Of a stretch of 64,000 nt of DNA, positions 12,120-25,100 are shown piece after piece. How positions within the stretch are numbered: the first letter of the stretch is position 1; each line of letters starts with the position of its first letter. Both the position numbers and the translations under genes were made by a program. The notes below the pieces were generated by a model, which was not told the DNA's origin, ran no database searches, and worked only from the letters and a program-made list of their open reading frames with translations. This DNA is from Rhynchonema sp. JSB1_4 (Eukaryota; Nematoda; Chromadorea; Monhysterida; Xyalidae). The stretch is taken from contig JASAMV010006919.1 of the NCBI GenBank assembly GCA_030248065.1, positions 1 through 64,000 on the forward strand. The letters are read 5' to 3'.

Positions 12120-13008
12120 ATGGCGTCGAAATCAGCAATCGTGCTGTGCGCACTGGCACTGCTCGCGTTGACGGCAGACGTCGATGGACATCTCAAGTTC
12201 GGGGATATGTTTGGACGATATTTTGGCAAAAAGGTGCGTAACAACTATACATCACACGCAGTGTTTTCCTGTTGGGTTTCACAGTAAATTTATTCTCTCT
12301 TGGCCCAAGTTCTTGGGACTTCAAGTTTCAACCTATGGTCAAATTTTGCAGTTTGCACACGGCTTGAAGGTTCATGTCCATCTGGGCTGAACCAGGATGG
12401 ACAGCGTGTATGTACATAACAGATGGCATGTGAAACATCAGCCAGCTGACACACACAATGAGTTCGTTTGTGCAAGATAGGCGTTACTGAACAGTTTATC
12501 CATCAACTGCATGGATACATTCATGTACATAACTTGGTATACTGTACATAGGCCAATGATATTGCAGTGTCTTCTGCAGGTATACAGATCAAGTTTAGTA
12601 TTAAATCCGAATATATAAGTTTTGTTACGTTTTGAGATTTGCTGATTCCATCATATTATTTCGACTTCCAACAAAAAAGCTCGAACGCGAAGAACTGACG
12701 GTTGTTAAATAACATACATGATGAATAGCGCGACAGGTGCGTTAACGACACCCGGACATCCTGCAGCGTTTGCACGACGCACACAGGCAACCGCTTTGAC
12801 GACATTAGCATAAGCCTGCGTTTGATTGTTGCAGCGCAGCAGCGACGAGAAGAACGCAGCGGCGGCGGCGTACAGCGACGACAACGATGATGATGGGCAC
12901 GACCCAATGACAACGTACAAACGTGACTCATTCGTGTCGTCGTGGGACGACCCGCGTCTGTTTGACGAGCGTCGCTTCTTTCGGCCGGCCTACATCGAAC
13001 GACACTGA
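12120..13008 (+). CDS. Secreted neuropeptide-like precursor, 95 aa
   Basis: There are two exons, 12120-12233 and 12835-13008 (stop TGA), joined in phase 0 by a GT-AG intron. Residues 1 to about 19 form a signal peptide with a Leu/Ala/Val core. Residues 24-35 read HLKFGDMFGRYF, followed by Gly36 and the basic triplet Lys37-Lys38-Arg39, the textbook signal for cleavage and C-terminal amidation. The intron falls between Lys38 and Arg39. The rest has an Asp-rich spacer, a Lys-Arg at 67-68 and an Arg-Arg at 84-85, which would release a 15-residue acidic peptide. There are no cysteines. The predicted product ends Arg-Tyr-Phe-amide, loosely like RFamide/NPF-type peptides, but I do not recognise the family. 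The start Met is the first in frame before the hydrophobic stretch. Confidence 0.75.
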
Positions 13009-14823
13009 GAGGAGGACTACGATAGAATGAAAAGGAAGAGAAGATCACGATCCCAAAAGTAGGAGTTGCACTTGTGATCATGCATCCATGTATTTTTAGT
13101 CTCTATTATCCTTTGCGCGCTTATCGCAAAGTTGGTGTTGGTTGTCACCAGTCACCCATAATATTTCCCAGCGATACTGTTTGTGGTTCTAAGCATTATT
13201 TCCCGCCCATTTGCCCATATGCAGCCTCTGAAACATCATGATCATGACCGATTATAGCGAGACGAACGCACGCACAGAATTCGACATGCGAATAAAGCAT
13301 GCACATTTGCTGTTATTCTTAAAGAATTTCAATTTTTGGGTCCCTGAATAGCCCATTCAATATAAATACGGGTCCCGATCCAAATATATTCAAGCTTTCG
13401 TCATGATCCGAACTTCGAACCGCGCGCATGTGTGTGGCAAAACAATAGGTAGCCGTTGGAAGGCTCCATTCAGGGGATGGAAACTCTTGTTGCGAACAAC
13501 TTCAGCAGACAATTTTTCAATTTTTGATTGACATTTGGCAAATAAATTTTGTCTACTACCGTATCGATACATATGTTATGTAGAGAGCGTCTTTTCAGCA
13601 GTTCAAGACCCGTGTTCAGAACGAAAAGGTGTTCAGGTTCACTATACTACCATGTGGAATTACTAATGACACGATGAAATTCGGGGACTGACGATTTGTT
13701 CACTATAGTATGTACCTAGAGGAACTAACTTGGGACCCTAAACAACGTATGTATATAGTGTTATAATGACCGTAACTGTACGTACTCTGTCATACTATAG
13801 TACAGTATACAATGTCGTGACAGCTGACTCTCTTTGGCTGTGTGAACGCACTGAGCTCTGTTGAACAACAATACTCCCGTAGACCACTGGGCATTAGGAG
13901 CCTTTACGGAACTCGGTTGTGGTGAACCAATACATATGGTATAGTTCACGTCTCTGGTCAAACAATCTTGCGGAACAGCAGTTGTTGTGGTCCCGGTGGT
14001 GGGGCAGCAGCTAACAAACCACTCTCGCCCGCTCGATTACAACGAGACGACTGCGTTGTTCATCGTGGCTTTTCGGTTCCGTGGAGTATCCATACGGGCT
14101 TTGACACGCTGGGTTGGACAATTCCTCTTGAGTATTCCTTGGAGCCATAACCCCCCCCATCCCCGCTTCTCCACCCGCCTCCATCCCCCTCCAACAAACC
14201 TCCTCCCTTTCTCCCCCCCCCCCTTTTTTTTTCCCCACCCCACCCAAAAAAACAAACACAAACAAACCACCCCCCCCCCCCCTGCCGACCCACTTCTTTC
14301 GCCCCAAAAAAGCCCGCCCAAAAAAAATCTCTTTTATTCAACTCCCTTCTGTTCCTCTTTTCTCCTCCCCCTTCTCCACTCTCTTACAAAATAAATCATC
14401 TCCTAATACTCTTCTCCTCCCTTAAGATTCCGCCGTCCGCCCCTCCCCCCCCCTTTTTTTTATCTTTTCCTGCATTTTTTATGGGGCCCCTCACCACCCC
14501 CACTATAACCCTCCCCTATCTTTTTTCATGCCCTTTTTTACAGCTAAATTGCTTTTAGTTTCGGGAACTAGAATTACCCAAACTGTGCATATGTTTTTAT
14601 GTGTAACCCTGCTTTAAAGGAAAACTTCCCTGCTAATGCTCGTGCGGGTTCAACAGCAGCGTAGTGTACTGCTGGCTGTTTGTTGCAAAGCAAAATCTGC
14701 GTGTTCGTTTTCAAGTTTCCAGCCGCTGCCCTGTAATGAGCTGCTTCAGTTTCCATCTGGCGCGAACGACATCTTTGAACGGACTTTACAAACAACAAAT
14801 CCGATTTTTTCAACAACAATAAT
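13009..14823. other. Intergenic, with C-rich low-quality-looking stretch
   Basis: No gene is recognised. From about 14150 to 14530 the sequence turns into pyrimidine-only runs of C, A and T that look like failed base calling or gap filling rather than biology. The plus-strand open frame just before it (13987-14150) has plausible codons but no similarity I know; it could be a transposon fragment. Confidence 0.55.
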
Positions 14824-17800
14824 ATGCCCCGAGCTATTCGCGGCGGAATTCAAGAGTTGCACGTGGCCATTCTGGGAATGAATGGAGTGGGGAAATCGGG
14901 TACGAAATTCATTGTTTTTTTATTTTGGATTCTTTCTATCTTGTTATGTTCTCCACTCTATTCTTTGTTTTGCGCTTTATTTTCCATTATTTCTATCTTA
15001 TACATTCTCTTTATAAAAAATTTCAGCTCTGACCGTCAAATACATCACTAGACGCTTCATCACCGAATACGATCCGACTCTGGGTGGGTGATGTTTCACA
15101 TCAGCGTTGCGTTTTTGTCAGTAATAGAATAACATTTGCACAGGATAAAGTTTTACAATTTATGTATCATTATCTATCATTCAGTTTGACATTAATTATT
15201 TTCTCTCCTATTTCATTTCAGAAGACACATACTGCAAGCACGAGAACATCAACGGCAACGAGTACATGATATGGATCATGGATACCGTTGAAGCGGTGAG
15301 CGGACACATGCGTATTTTTAAACCTGTGAACAAGTTTTAATGACAAGCTTGAAACAAATAATTGGTAAAACAATAATTTAGGTGAGGAAGTTGAAAAGTG
15401 TTTGTGTTTGTGTTTTTCAGAATAACCGCGATCCGGCACGTTACCTGTCCTGGGCTGATGTGTTCATTGTCGTCTACAGTGTGACCTCACTTCAGGTTCG
15501 CCGCTCGTAAAAAAATTCGGGTGATTAATTTATTAACGGTGTCTTAGTTAAATTCTATATTAGTCTATTAATGACGTTAATTGGTGTTTCAAATCATGCC
15601 TGATTTTAATGCCGCACCCGATTTTAATTCACGTTTTCCAGTCGTTGCACTACGCGCAAACCCTGTTGGAACAAACACAACAGCACGCGTTGACGTTACG
15701 CGATCACGTCAAGTGTTTGGTGGGCACCAAATGTGACTTGGAACGTTACAGGTATACTGTATGTATGTATGTATTGGTCATTGCGTATATTTTGTGCAAG
15801 TCAATGCCTGGGCCAACGTAAAAGTTGCGCCCCGCCCGACACCAGCTGTAGTGCACTTCGTGGCCAACAAACTACAGTACATATGTACATACAACGTGCC
15901 AGACAAAATTTACGAAAAGCTCGAAATATCTTCATCAGAAAAAGTCACGTGACCTAGGCAGATCCAATCTGATCAACTAAATGAGCAATTTGACATCGCT
16001 GTTCGCGCACTTTTATCCGTTTGTCGGTCAGGCCGCCCTCAGACAAACGCGAAAAGCGAAAAGCAAAAAGTTTTCTCGGCGTCCTCATCCCCCCCCCCCC
16101 CCCACCGCCCCCCACATTTTTTTGTGCATCACCCGGTGTTGGCCCCCGGGGAGGGGTGCCGTTGTTGCGCGCCTCTCCCCTCCCCCCCCTCCCCCGTCGC
16201 GGAACCTGCGTAAATTCAATTCAGACAAGTCAGTCGTACGGAGGCGTCGCGGGTGGCCGAATCCTACGGTGCACTGTTCTTCGAGACAAACTCCACCGAA
16301 CAATATAGTCTCGTCAAACCGGTAGGGCGACACACGCTTTTATGACAAAAAAAATTATTTTAATTTTTTAAGAAATCTAATATGATTTTCGTTCAGATTT
16401 TCCACGAATGCATCAGTCAGGTTGTGCAGAAACGACAGCGTCAAATGCAGAAACGCTCGCCGTCGCCGCGCAACTACTCGAGTGACTCGGAGATGCAGAC
16501 GAATCGTGAGTGCCACACCATTCGTCGAACTCGCGCGTACTCGTGCAACACTTTGTTTTTATCTTGCTGCTTTTTTATTTCTTCGAGGATATCCGAAATT
16601 TTCATGATGATATGCCGTTTTACTTTTGGCTAATAATTTTGGTTTCAACTCTTTTTCGTCAAACTTAAGCAATAATATATGCGCCCCAAATGAGGGCGAG
16701 AAATCGGAGCTAAGCATGATGCCAGTCAGCCAGGGAACCATATTTCTTTTATGCCCCTTAGGGCATTTTTCTTTCTTGTAATATGTATACATGTGATTTG
16801 ACCAAAAGATTTGACGCCATGATTTGACGACATTACCATAAACTCTAACTTTTGACCGGCGTTATCAGAGTTGCCTGAGAAAGCACTTTTCATGCCATAA
16901 AATGGTCCAAATCAATTATGCGCATCAGTCAGTTTTTACGAAAATTTTCTCCAGTATCCAAACACAAATCGGGTGACCAAAGGCGGGCAGATTCAATCCG
17001 ATATAACCACTCGGTGCGATAACCCAATAACAACAACAACGATTAACCATATCGAACTTTTATGCCATTCACAGGTCGCACCAAACGCGGCGGCAGCACG
17101 AGCAGCAGCACGGGAGGCACGAACTCGCCGATGATCACGTCGCTGGTGATCAAACGGCCAAAGTCACCCGCGCCCGTCAAGGCATTCGACGCGATGAAGG
17201 CACCCAGTGTGCCACCCACGGACAGCAATGGTTCGTTGGGTGATGTATAGGCAAACTACGCCAACACGAGCCCGATTTCGAAGGTGGTGTGTGTTCAAAA
17301 CGAATAGAAAAAGAAAATCATCATGCTCCACTTTATATTCTTCAACGTGTAACATTTCCCAAATCAGCAGCCACGTATGAATGTTTCACTATTCTGCCAG
17401 CTGCGAAATCGGGCTCGTGTTGGCGTGGTTTGCCTTTATGCATTATTATCGTTGCACGATACGCCAACACGAGCCCGATTTCGGGAAGGTGGAATGGATT
17501 AGTGAAACATTCATACCGTTAGGTGCTGATTTGGGAAATGTTGTGATGCATGTGGAGTTTCTCTTTCTGTTCATTTTTTCAAGCACACCGCGTCCGAAAT
17601 CGGGTTCGTGTTGGCGTATAGTTTGCCATTTACATGAAGCAGGGGCGCGCTCAGAAGCGTGTCCGCATAATGGTTTCACTGTTGTTTCCGCAACCGTTAT
17701 TTCGATCATGAAGTTTAGCTCTATTTTAGCCAGCGCAGTATTGTTGATCAGGTGTATGAGATAACAACGCTTTTTACGCCCGGTCAGAGCTAAGTTGTGT

Positions 17801-18416
17801 AGTATAACTGTGACACCGAATACTGTCAATGCTCATGCATCTGCGGACGTCCGTGTTGATGCGGCCCACCAGTTAGCGTTATCAATAATATCTGGCTATT
17901 CCGAAGTCGACCAGAACTGCCCAGTCTAGTCTACCGCGAACCTGTACTGTACTTGATGCATCGGTTTCCTGATTAATCATTAACGTAGGGGCGTATCAAC
18001 TTTGAAGGCAAGCCGATTGGCATGGACTTGCCTTGGACTGACAAATTTTCGTTGAGCTGTATTTTGTCAGAGAGTTGGCGCACAAACTTTGTCCAGCGTA
18101 AAGGTTGTTCATGGCCATAGGCCGCCCTCAGACAAACGCGAAAAGCGAAAAGCAAAAAGTTTTTTGTCAGCGTAAACCACACCACCAAACAAAAAACAAG
18201 CCAAGGAGTTGCTCATGTGCCATAAGAACTTTTCGCTTTTCGCTTTTCGCGTTTGTCTGAGTGCGGCCTAAGCATGCTTGCCCACAACTTTCAGGCAGCG
18301 AAACAGCCAGTGGCAGCAGCTATAATATGTTGAGCGTGGCAACACAACAACAGAAGAAATCCAGCCCGGGACTGAAACTGCTCAAATTGTTCCAAATGAA
18401 CCAAGGTGGCGAATGA
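14824..18416 (+). CDS. Atypical Ras-like GTPase (RERG/RASL-like), 291 aa
   Basis: Nine exons keep phase throughout: 14824-14899, 15027-15083, 15222-15295, 15421-15495, 15642-15751, 16225-16321, 16397-16505, 17075-17230, 18295-18416 (TGA). The P-loop is G18-MNGVGKS-25. Switch I contains YDPTLED (about 40-46). TKCD at 123-126 is the NKxD guanine motif, and ETNST at about 151-155 replaces the SAK loop. The G3 site reads MDTVEA (64-69) where Ras has DTAGQ, so both the invariant Gly and the catalytic Gln are missing. RASL/RERG-type proteins show similar drift. From residue about 185 there is a Ser-rich, basic tail of about 100 residues. It ends in Gly-Gly-Glu with no CAAX box, so prenylation is not expected. 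Introns 5 and 8 carry MITEs. The exact subfamily is uncertain. Confidence 0.85.
16030..16200 (+). repeat. Half copy of MITE family C followed by C-rich noise
   Basis: One arm of family C (GGCCGCCCTCAGACAAACGC to about 16078) stops where the hairpin would turn and is replaced by C and T runs. The complete copy is at 18118-18270. The abrupt change is best read as an assembly failure in the hairpin. It lies in Ras-like intron 5. Confidence 0.7.
17246..17436 (-). mobile_element. MITE family A, copy 3 (inverted)
   Basis: This is an almost complete inverted copy, from GTATAGGCAAACTACGCC to GGCGTGGTTTGCC, in intron 8 of the Ras-like gene. It starts only about 15 bases after the donor of the exon ending at 17230. 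Confidence 0.9.
17461..17627 (+). mobile_element. MITE family A, copy 4 (diverged)
   Basis: This second, more diverged copy follows about 25 bases after copy 3. It keeps ACGCCAACACGAGCCCG ends and GTGAAACATTCATAC, but has lost part of the core. Confidence 0.8.
18118..18270. mobile_element. MITE family C, complete copy
   Basis: The terminal inverted repeats are TAGGCCGCCCTCAGACAAAC continuing into GCGAAAAGCGAAAAG and its complement. The inner loop is only about 60 bases. It sits in intron 8 of the Ras-like gene, 24 bases before the last acceptor. Confidence 0.85.
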
Positions 18417-21400
18417 TTGGCACAGCATTTCAGTGATGTTTCACGTGTCTTTTCCTTGTACATTCTAGCTCAGGTAATTAGCAGCAACCAGCTCCAAAGT
18501 TTCTACATTTACATTAGTTACCATTTATGTAGGTATTTCTAGCCGTTTATATGTGTATACAAACCTTGTGATTTGAAGATCAATTTCGGATTCGTTGTGT
18601 GAAAGCGAAGCCCCGCCGTTACATAATGGGTGGCATTTTCAAAAACGTGTAAAGCGCTGTTGGATCTACAGGGCACGGGCAATCTCAGTCTTTGTCTGCG
18701 CGCGGTGATACAAAAATAATCCTTCACCACACCACGCTCCTGTTTTCTTCCCCCTTACACCGCCCCGCGCCCCTCTGCATCCCCCTCCTCCCCCCTCCCC
18801 CTCCCCTTCCTCAAAACCCCCCCCCCCCCCCAATGTCTCGAATACAATGCATGCATGTGCAAGCAATAAAAGCTCGGTGGGAGCTGCCGACAACAGGGTC
18901 ACTGATTAATTTTATACCCGCAGTTTTAGAAGTCAACATTATTGCGTTAGGATACTGTACGTTACTTAACAGCCCATCTTGCCAAAATAAAATCGACAAA
19001 AGAGCATATCGTGAGCAGCTGTCGCTGAGTGGGGGGTGTGCTTGCTCCAGTTTTCGGATTTTAACAATCACGCACCTACAGATTTTATCAGTGCGCAAGT
19101 CTGATTACAACCATGCGTTCACGCGCGCAGATGCAACGTAAATGACATAACCCAAGTTTTACACCATCGCTGAAGCGCACATACGGCAGGAGTAGCAATG
19201 ATTCGATAACTCCCGGTTCCAAACTGCGACCAATTACGCACATGCACACTGCCCCGCGTAATTTTCAGTATTTCGTTCTGTTTCTCTGTGGAACATACAT
19301 TTCTGTCGTGATTTCAGTCCGTTGGTAGTGCAGATAAGTACAGCTGTAACGTCGTAAACCGTATACTTACACAATACGACTGTTCCAATTTTCGGTACGG
19401 AGCACGCGCGCGCATGTGGTGATTTCTGTTATCCAATTTGCGCGCGCGCGAAAACCTTTTGAAACTCGGAGCGCTATACAGTATACCTACATACCATCAG
19501 CTCTTTAGATGATGTTACAACAAGTGCATGCACCTTGCCACGTGCCTGTAGTGCATACAGTAACATAATTGGTTTCGGGGCTGTACTGCACAGATGACTA
19601 ATTACCATTTATCATATACAGCGTCTGCTGCCGATACATATGGATTTTAAACTTCCGCGTATGTGATTTCCCATCGCGTAGTTGATCGGTAGGTATGTTG
19701 TTTATCGTTTCATTCTTGCATATTTCCTGTAGTTGACCGACCGAACGCGTGCGTTTTCAAACGTTTTTTTAGGTTGTCGAACCGCACCCAACATTCATGC
19801 CCGCAGATACAGGATACAGTGCAGCGCGCGTTTGGGATTGAAAACAAAAAATAACTCGTGTCGTTCAATAAGATGCCAAATTTTTCCAGAATTATAGATG
19901 AAGCATTTGTACCTATTCGCTTCACAGCGCTCCAAAGTTGTGTTCATTTAAAAAGGCATTTTTGCCCACTTGCATGCTGCAATGGTTACACGCAAAGCCA
20001 TCACTTGAATTCTGCTTGAGAGCATGGGGGTGCTGGTGTGGAAATCTCAGGTAGTCAGCGCGATTTGTTGCGCCGCTGTTGCTGTTTCTTTGGACGTAAA
20101 GTTGCGTAGAGCATGCATCTGGTCCTTATCAATGCCTTTGACAAACTAACGGACATGCAAAATCGCGCAACTTGTACATGCAGCAAAGTTCTCGCGCGTG
20201 TGCGCGCGTGTGTGTGTGGTTGTGGCACGATTTTCGGCCAGCACAACAACTTGTGACCAAATCTTAGATTCGTTTGAACTGGTATTGAGAGCATGATGAA
20301 CATTCTTGTCGCCGGTCTCGAGCTGCTTCGCCGTTGCGCAACGGGTGCAAATTATTACACTTTTCCACCGGCAGTGCATAGTGTTCTATTCCCATTGTTG
20401 TGTTGGTTATCAGGCACCCGTGTGTGTGAGCGTATGTATGTGCACCAAGCCCCTTGGCTGCTCCATACATCCGATATGCATCCACAATAGGTTGGTATGC
20501 GCTTTTGGGTTAATTTGGCGCAGATTTCGGATGGTGGTTGGTTGATGCTGCACGCGTGTAGGAGCGCGAGAGAGAAGTTTTCGGGATCACAGATGCATAT
20601 ATTTTGACTTGGGATATGCATTTGACTGTGCAGAGCGTCATGTTAACTTGCATTATGTTAGAGCGCCTTCGTTAAGTTCAACGCTGTACGCACATGCATA
20701 CATGCAAATCTGTCTGCATTTGTCATCCACAGAAATCGCTATAAGAGCCGTTTTTGGGCTGCTGTCTTATACTTATATTGTATGCCTGCCTATGTACGTC
20801 TAGCACTCAGGTTGCACAAAGTGCGCATGCGTGTGGTTATATGGGTGGGTACTTGTGACGTTTTTGCGCATGCACCTTAGGATATCTTGATGCATGATTT
20901 GACCCCTTTTTGACACAGTTGCGCAAAAAAAGAGACTAGATCAGCCATGGCAGAGATCTGCGTAAAGTTTATCCGTACGGTGGGCTGACGTTTTTTTTTC
21001 GCGGAAGTTACTGTCACTGAGCCAAGGCGCGCCAGGGACTGGCAACGTTCTAAAAAAATGTCTCAGATGCTTCACTAGGTATAGCACTGCCGCGCTCTCA
21101 AATTGCATTTGATGCTTTGGATACCACAACCGGTACTACTAGGGCTCGCGCCGTGTGGTGGTTTAGGGGTCAAGGAGTTCGGCAGCCTATGCTGGGCTTA
21201 CATTCAGTCTTAAGCTCAAGTCAGGCCCAGGCACACACTTAAACCAACCATAGGCCTAAGCATAAGAACACATTGTACATTCTACCTAAAATGCCTCAGG
21301 TGCCAGGATTGACTAGTAACCGGTTCCCAAACTAGTCCCCAAATTTATGCCCAACGACATGATCAAGCGACCAGTCCACGGTTCACGAGAGGCGATTTTC

Positions 21401-22050
21401 CCAGAATAATGTCTCTCGATCAACGGTCATAAAATTTATCCCATTTCATCCCCCCATTTAGCTGTCAGAGATGCATCGCTCAAGATTAATGTTGCTGCTT
21501 ATGGTGATCATGTAGCGGCATTTTGCATTCTGCCATCAAATATAACGGCTGAACACACGCGGATGCATGTGCAAGCCACAGGAGGCCAAGCCGGTTAATA
21601 GGCGCGCGCTCTTTTTGGCGTAATTGTTTTCTTATTGTTCACTTGTGTACTATGGGGATACTTTAGGCTTTGTTCGCGGACACATGGGACATTAATTCTA
21701 GACGATCTGGCCTAAGCAAACTGATTGAGATTCACCCTTTCTGAATCAGGCTAAATTTTGTCGCATATGATTGCGGTGCACATGCGCATTGTCCTCATTG
21801 TGACCCTGAAAGTCACGCATGTGTATCGGTATGGAGCATCGGTCAACGCTTGCTGGGGAGGATGGGGCGGCTTTGAGTCTTTGAACACTGCGCGCTCTGC
21901 TAAATGGCATTGTTTATGGCGAGTAAAAGTGCTGCTTCCTTCTCCTATTATCCGCTGTTAGTTATGCGAAGGAGCAACAAAAGGTATAGCGCTTCGAGTT
22001 CATGGCTATTTCAGTCATCAGGAATTAATAATAATGGTTTGTTATTATAG

Positions 22051-22148
22051 TCATAGCAGCGGTAGCCGGCTTCACAGGCGGTATGATTGCTTTGTGGCAG
22101 CACCGTTTGTTCCGTGATGAGCTGGTTCCCACGAAGTCGCCACCGTAA
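22051..22148 (+). CDS. Possible isolated terminal exon with membrane segment
   Basis: After a TTATTATAG acceptor, an open frame (two leading bases, then ATA) encodes about 32 residues. It has a small hydrophobic Ala/Gly/Ile/Phe segment, then a basic, Pro-containing tail, and stops at TAA. Codon choice is more gene-like than the surroundings. No partner exon was found, so it may be chance or a relic. Confidence 0.2.
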
Positions 22149-25100
22149 CCCGATGTGTTATGGACAGCTGCAGTCTATATGGTGAGCCCTTGAGAAAGAC
22201 CGGATTCATCATGTTCAAACAGCAGCATGTACATGCACAACAACACTGTACCCTCCCAAATGTCAGGTACATATACCTAGCCCGCAAGAGCATTGCGGAC
22301 TTGCTACATGCGACACAAGATGCACGAAGATGTGCTACTACAACCACTGTCTTGAAGGTCATTCCTAATAGTGGATGGCTGGGTAACATTATAGTTGTTG
22401 TGCAGCCGTATTCCCGTTGTTTACACTTGATGCATCATGGTGGGTTGCTGCGGCATGCATCATCAGCATGTACAGTAGGTAGCATGCATGTGCACCGCAT
22501 CCGTATGCGCACTAAGAGTAAAGCTGCACGCAGAGGTGCACCCCAAGAGCAACTCTGTGATTGGTGAGAGAGAGAGAGACAGGACGCAGCGCTTCCTCCC
22601 CTCTTTGCCTTGTGTTTATGAGTTGTCTGCTTCTATAGTATACATGTGAAGAGTCGCCAGTCACCCATTTGCGTGTGACAGGCTGTTGCGTGCGCAAGCT
22701 CTTTGTGTGCTCTCCACAGCCGGATGTCAACCATGTACAACATTGATCACGACTAATTTCACATTTTTTGGTGTCCATTTTAAACACCTCGAGAGACATT
22801 GGAATGGGCATAAGTTTTTCGTCCCATGTTGCCTGGCTGATGTCCCCCCGAACTGCTGCTAGTTGCATGCGCCAACGCTACAACACATGCATCCAAGTGT
22901 AGGCGTTGAGGTTGTGCCTCATTCCCTGCTACTATATAGTTGATAGTGCACACTCACATGCACACTATAGTGCATGTGCACCTTAATCATCGTACATACT
23001 CCCACAATCGTATACCTGTGTGTGCTACGACACAGCTATTACTGCTTGCGGGTCAGTGACTCCTGCGCGTAACTGTGTGCATTGGTAGCATCAACCAACC
23101 CAATGAGTTGTACTGTCGCGACGGCGCGACCAATTATCAACGATGCTAAACTTTCTGGATAATTGCATGCCCTCCCTTCTCTCTCCATTCCATTTTCCCA
23201 ATTTGGCTATTTGGTTTGGCTGCTGTGCATTGTGAGCTTGTGCAGAACACTTTCTGTGAAGCAGGTATGCATACCAACTCACCACACAGACACAAAAACC
23301 CCAAACCCACCCCTTTCCCCCGCGCGGGGCCCCCCCCCCCCAAAAAACAAAAATAAAAAACTCCTCAAACACACCCAAAACCAAAAAACAACCCAAAAAC
23401 AAAAAACTTACACCCACCCACCCCCACACCCCCAGTGTACTACATTGTACCTTAGATGTTTACAAAGAGGTTTCTTCGTTTCTAAGTAGCCGCAGCTTAT
23501 ACGTCACACACGCAGCCATCGTGTGATGTAGCAACGCAAGCAATGCAGCACATGTGCGATGCATTGCACATGCACAAGTCTGGTAACTCCATATTCGGAC
23601 GTTAGGTGCACTAGCATGAGCAATAGTCAAAAAAAGGAACGTAAACCTGATCGTTTGAGCAAGTGTCCCCAAAATGTGTGACTGCGCCCACACAGAATCA
23701 TGTGCGACCACCACAACAAACTATACCCACTAGTCAGTCAGCCATATGGCATGCATGCAACAGTACAGTAGTAGCTTGCATGCAAGCAGCATCACATGTA
23801 CCGTGCAGCAAACAAAACGAGTTGATTCTGGTTTTTGGGCATGCGCTAGGGCTTCGACGGTTGACAGCTGCTATACGTTATACGCATGGCAATGCCCATG
23901 TACCTTCGTATGTATTGAGCAGCTGTCTGGCTTACTGTACACTTTTTTGAGTGTATGCACATCGTTCGCGCTTGGTGCTTTGGTGCTACTACTTTTGGTG
24001 TTGCGAGTGCATGTTTACCCTGTCTACTGTCACATTGTGTAGCTATAGCTGTTGCATACCATTGCCGCTAGTGTATGTATGTAACTGGTTTGCAGAGGGC
24101 CCACGAAGAGCACACAACATCAGCTGCAATTTTTCTATTTTCGAAATATATAAGCGTTTGTCATGTGGTTGGTTAGCTACTGCGTGCATGTGTGTATCAC
24201 ATTATGCATCATCACCCACCAGCTAATGCGCTAAACAGTGCTGCTGTGGTACGGCGGTGATTATATACTGTTTTGGTGTGTGTCCTCTATTTTCGACTAT
24301 TTTAGTCGCCATAGTGGCGCGCACGCATGTGAGTGCATGCTTTTGTATCATACCTTCAATGCACGCAACACACACTAACCATCTGCTTGTAGCTGTATAT
24401 GTCCTTGTACCGGCTGTCACAAAGTAGCGTGCATGCGTACAGCATGTTGAGTGTCTGTCTGTCTACATGTGTAGGCATGCAAGCATCCCCCGTGCTGCTA
24501 CATCTATCAAGGTCACCGCAGGCGTGCACTTGCTGCTGTCAGCAGGATGCAGCAGCTACATGCAACAACGACAACCACAATCTGCTTATATGTGGTTGGT
24601 TGTGTGCCCCCTCGCCTGGGCTCATCACCAAAGTGTGTGTGCGTGCGCATGCACATCCTGGCTGCGCATGCATGCATGCTGGCTGCTAAGGTAACACAGG
24701 ACTGGCCACGGCTGCTGAATCCGTACATCATCTAAGTGCGTTGTACTCTCTTTGTGATTGCACCGTGAACGGATCAAACCACCACACACTGCTTGCAGCA
24801 TATAATCAGTGGTATTACGCTATGTATGTATGGGTGTGCATGCACACTCCAGCTACATGCACTAGGTACACATGCATACATCTCAAGTGCTATTGCGCAT
24901 GATTATTTGATGCGTGCACAACCTTGTGTTTGTTGTTCGCTCGCGCTCGCTTTATGAACGTGTGTTGTGTTTCAACTTTTGTTTGCATTTGTGGTGTCCC
25001 CTGGCTGCTGGATTACTGTGTGTTTATCCAGTAGCTATACTCGGTAGGGTGTGGTGCTCCACAAAGTACATGTGCTGCTGCACGCGCGTACATCTACATA

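Noticed and set aside
14011..14341. Overlapping Gly-rich minus-strand and Pro-rich plus-strand open frames
   Set aside because: They arise from C and T homopolymer runs that look like low-quality sequence, not codons.
18692..19141. 149-codon plus-strand frame
   Set aside because: The first third is C-run noise and the rest shows no similarity, splice partners or codon bias.
22160..22567. 135-codon plus-strand frame in the desert
   Set aside because: It has no recognisable domain, and the reverse strand is equally open; it looks like chance in GC-balanced DNA.
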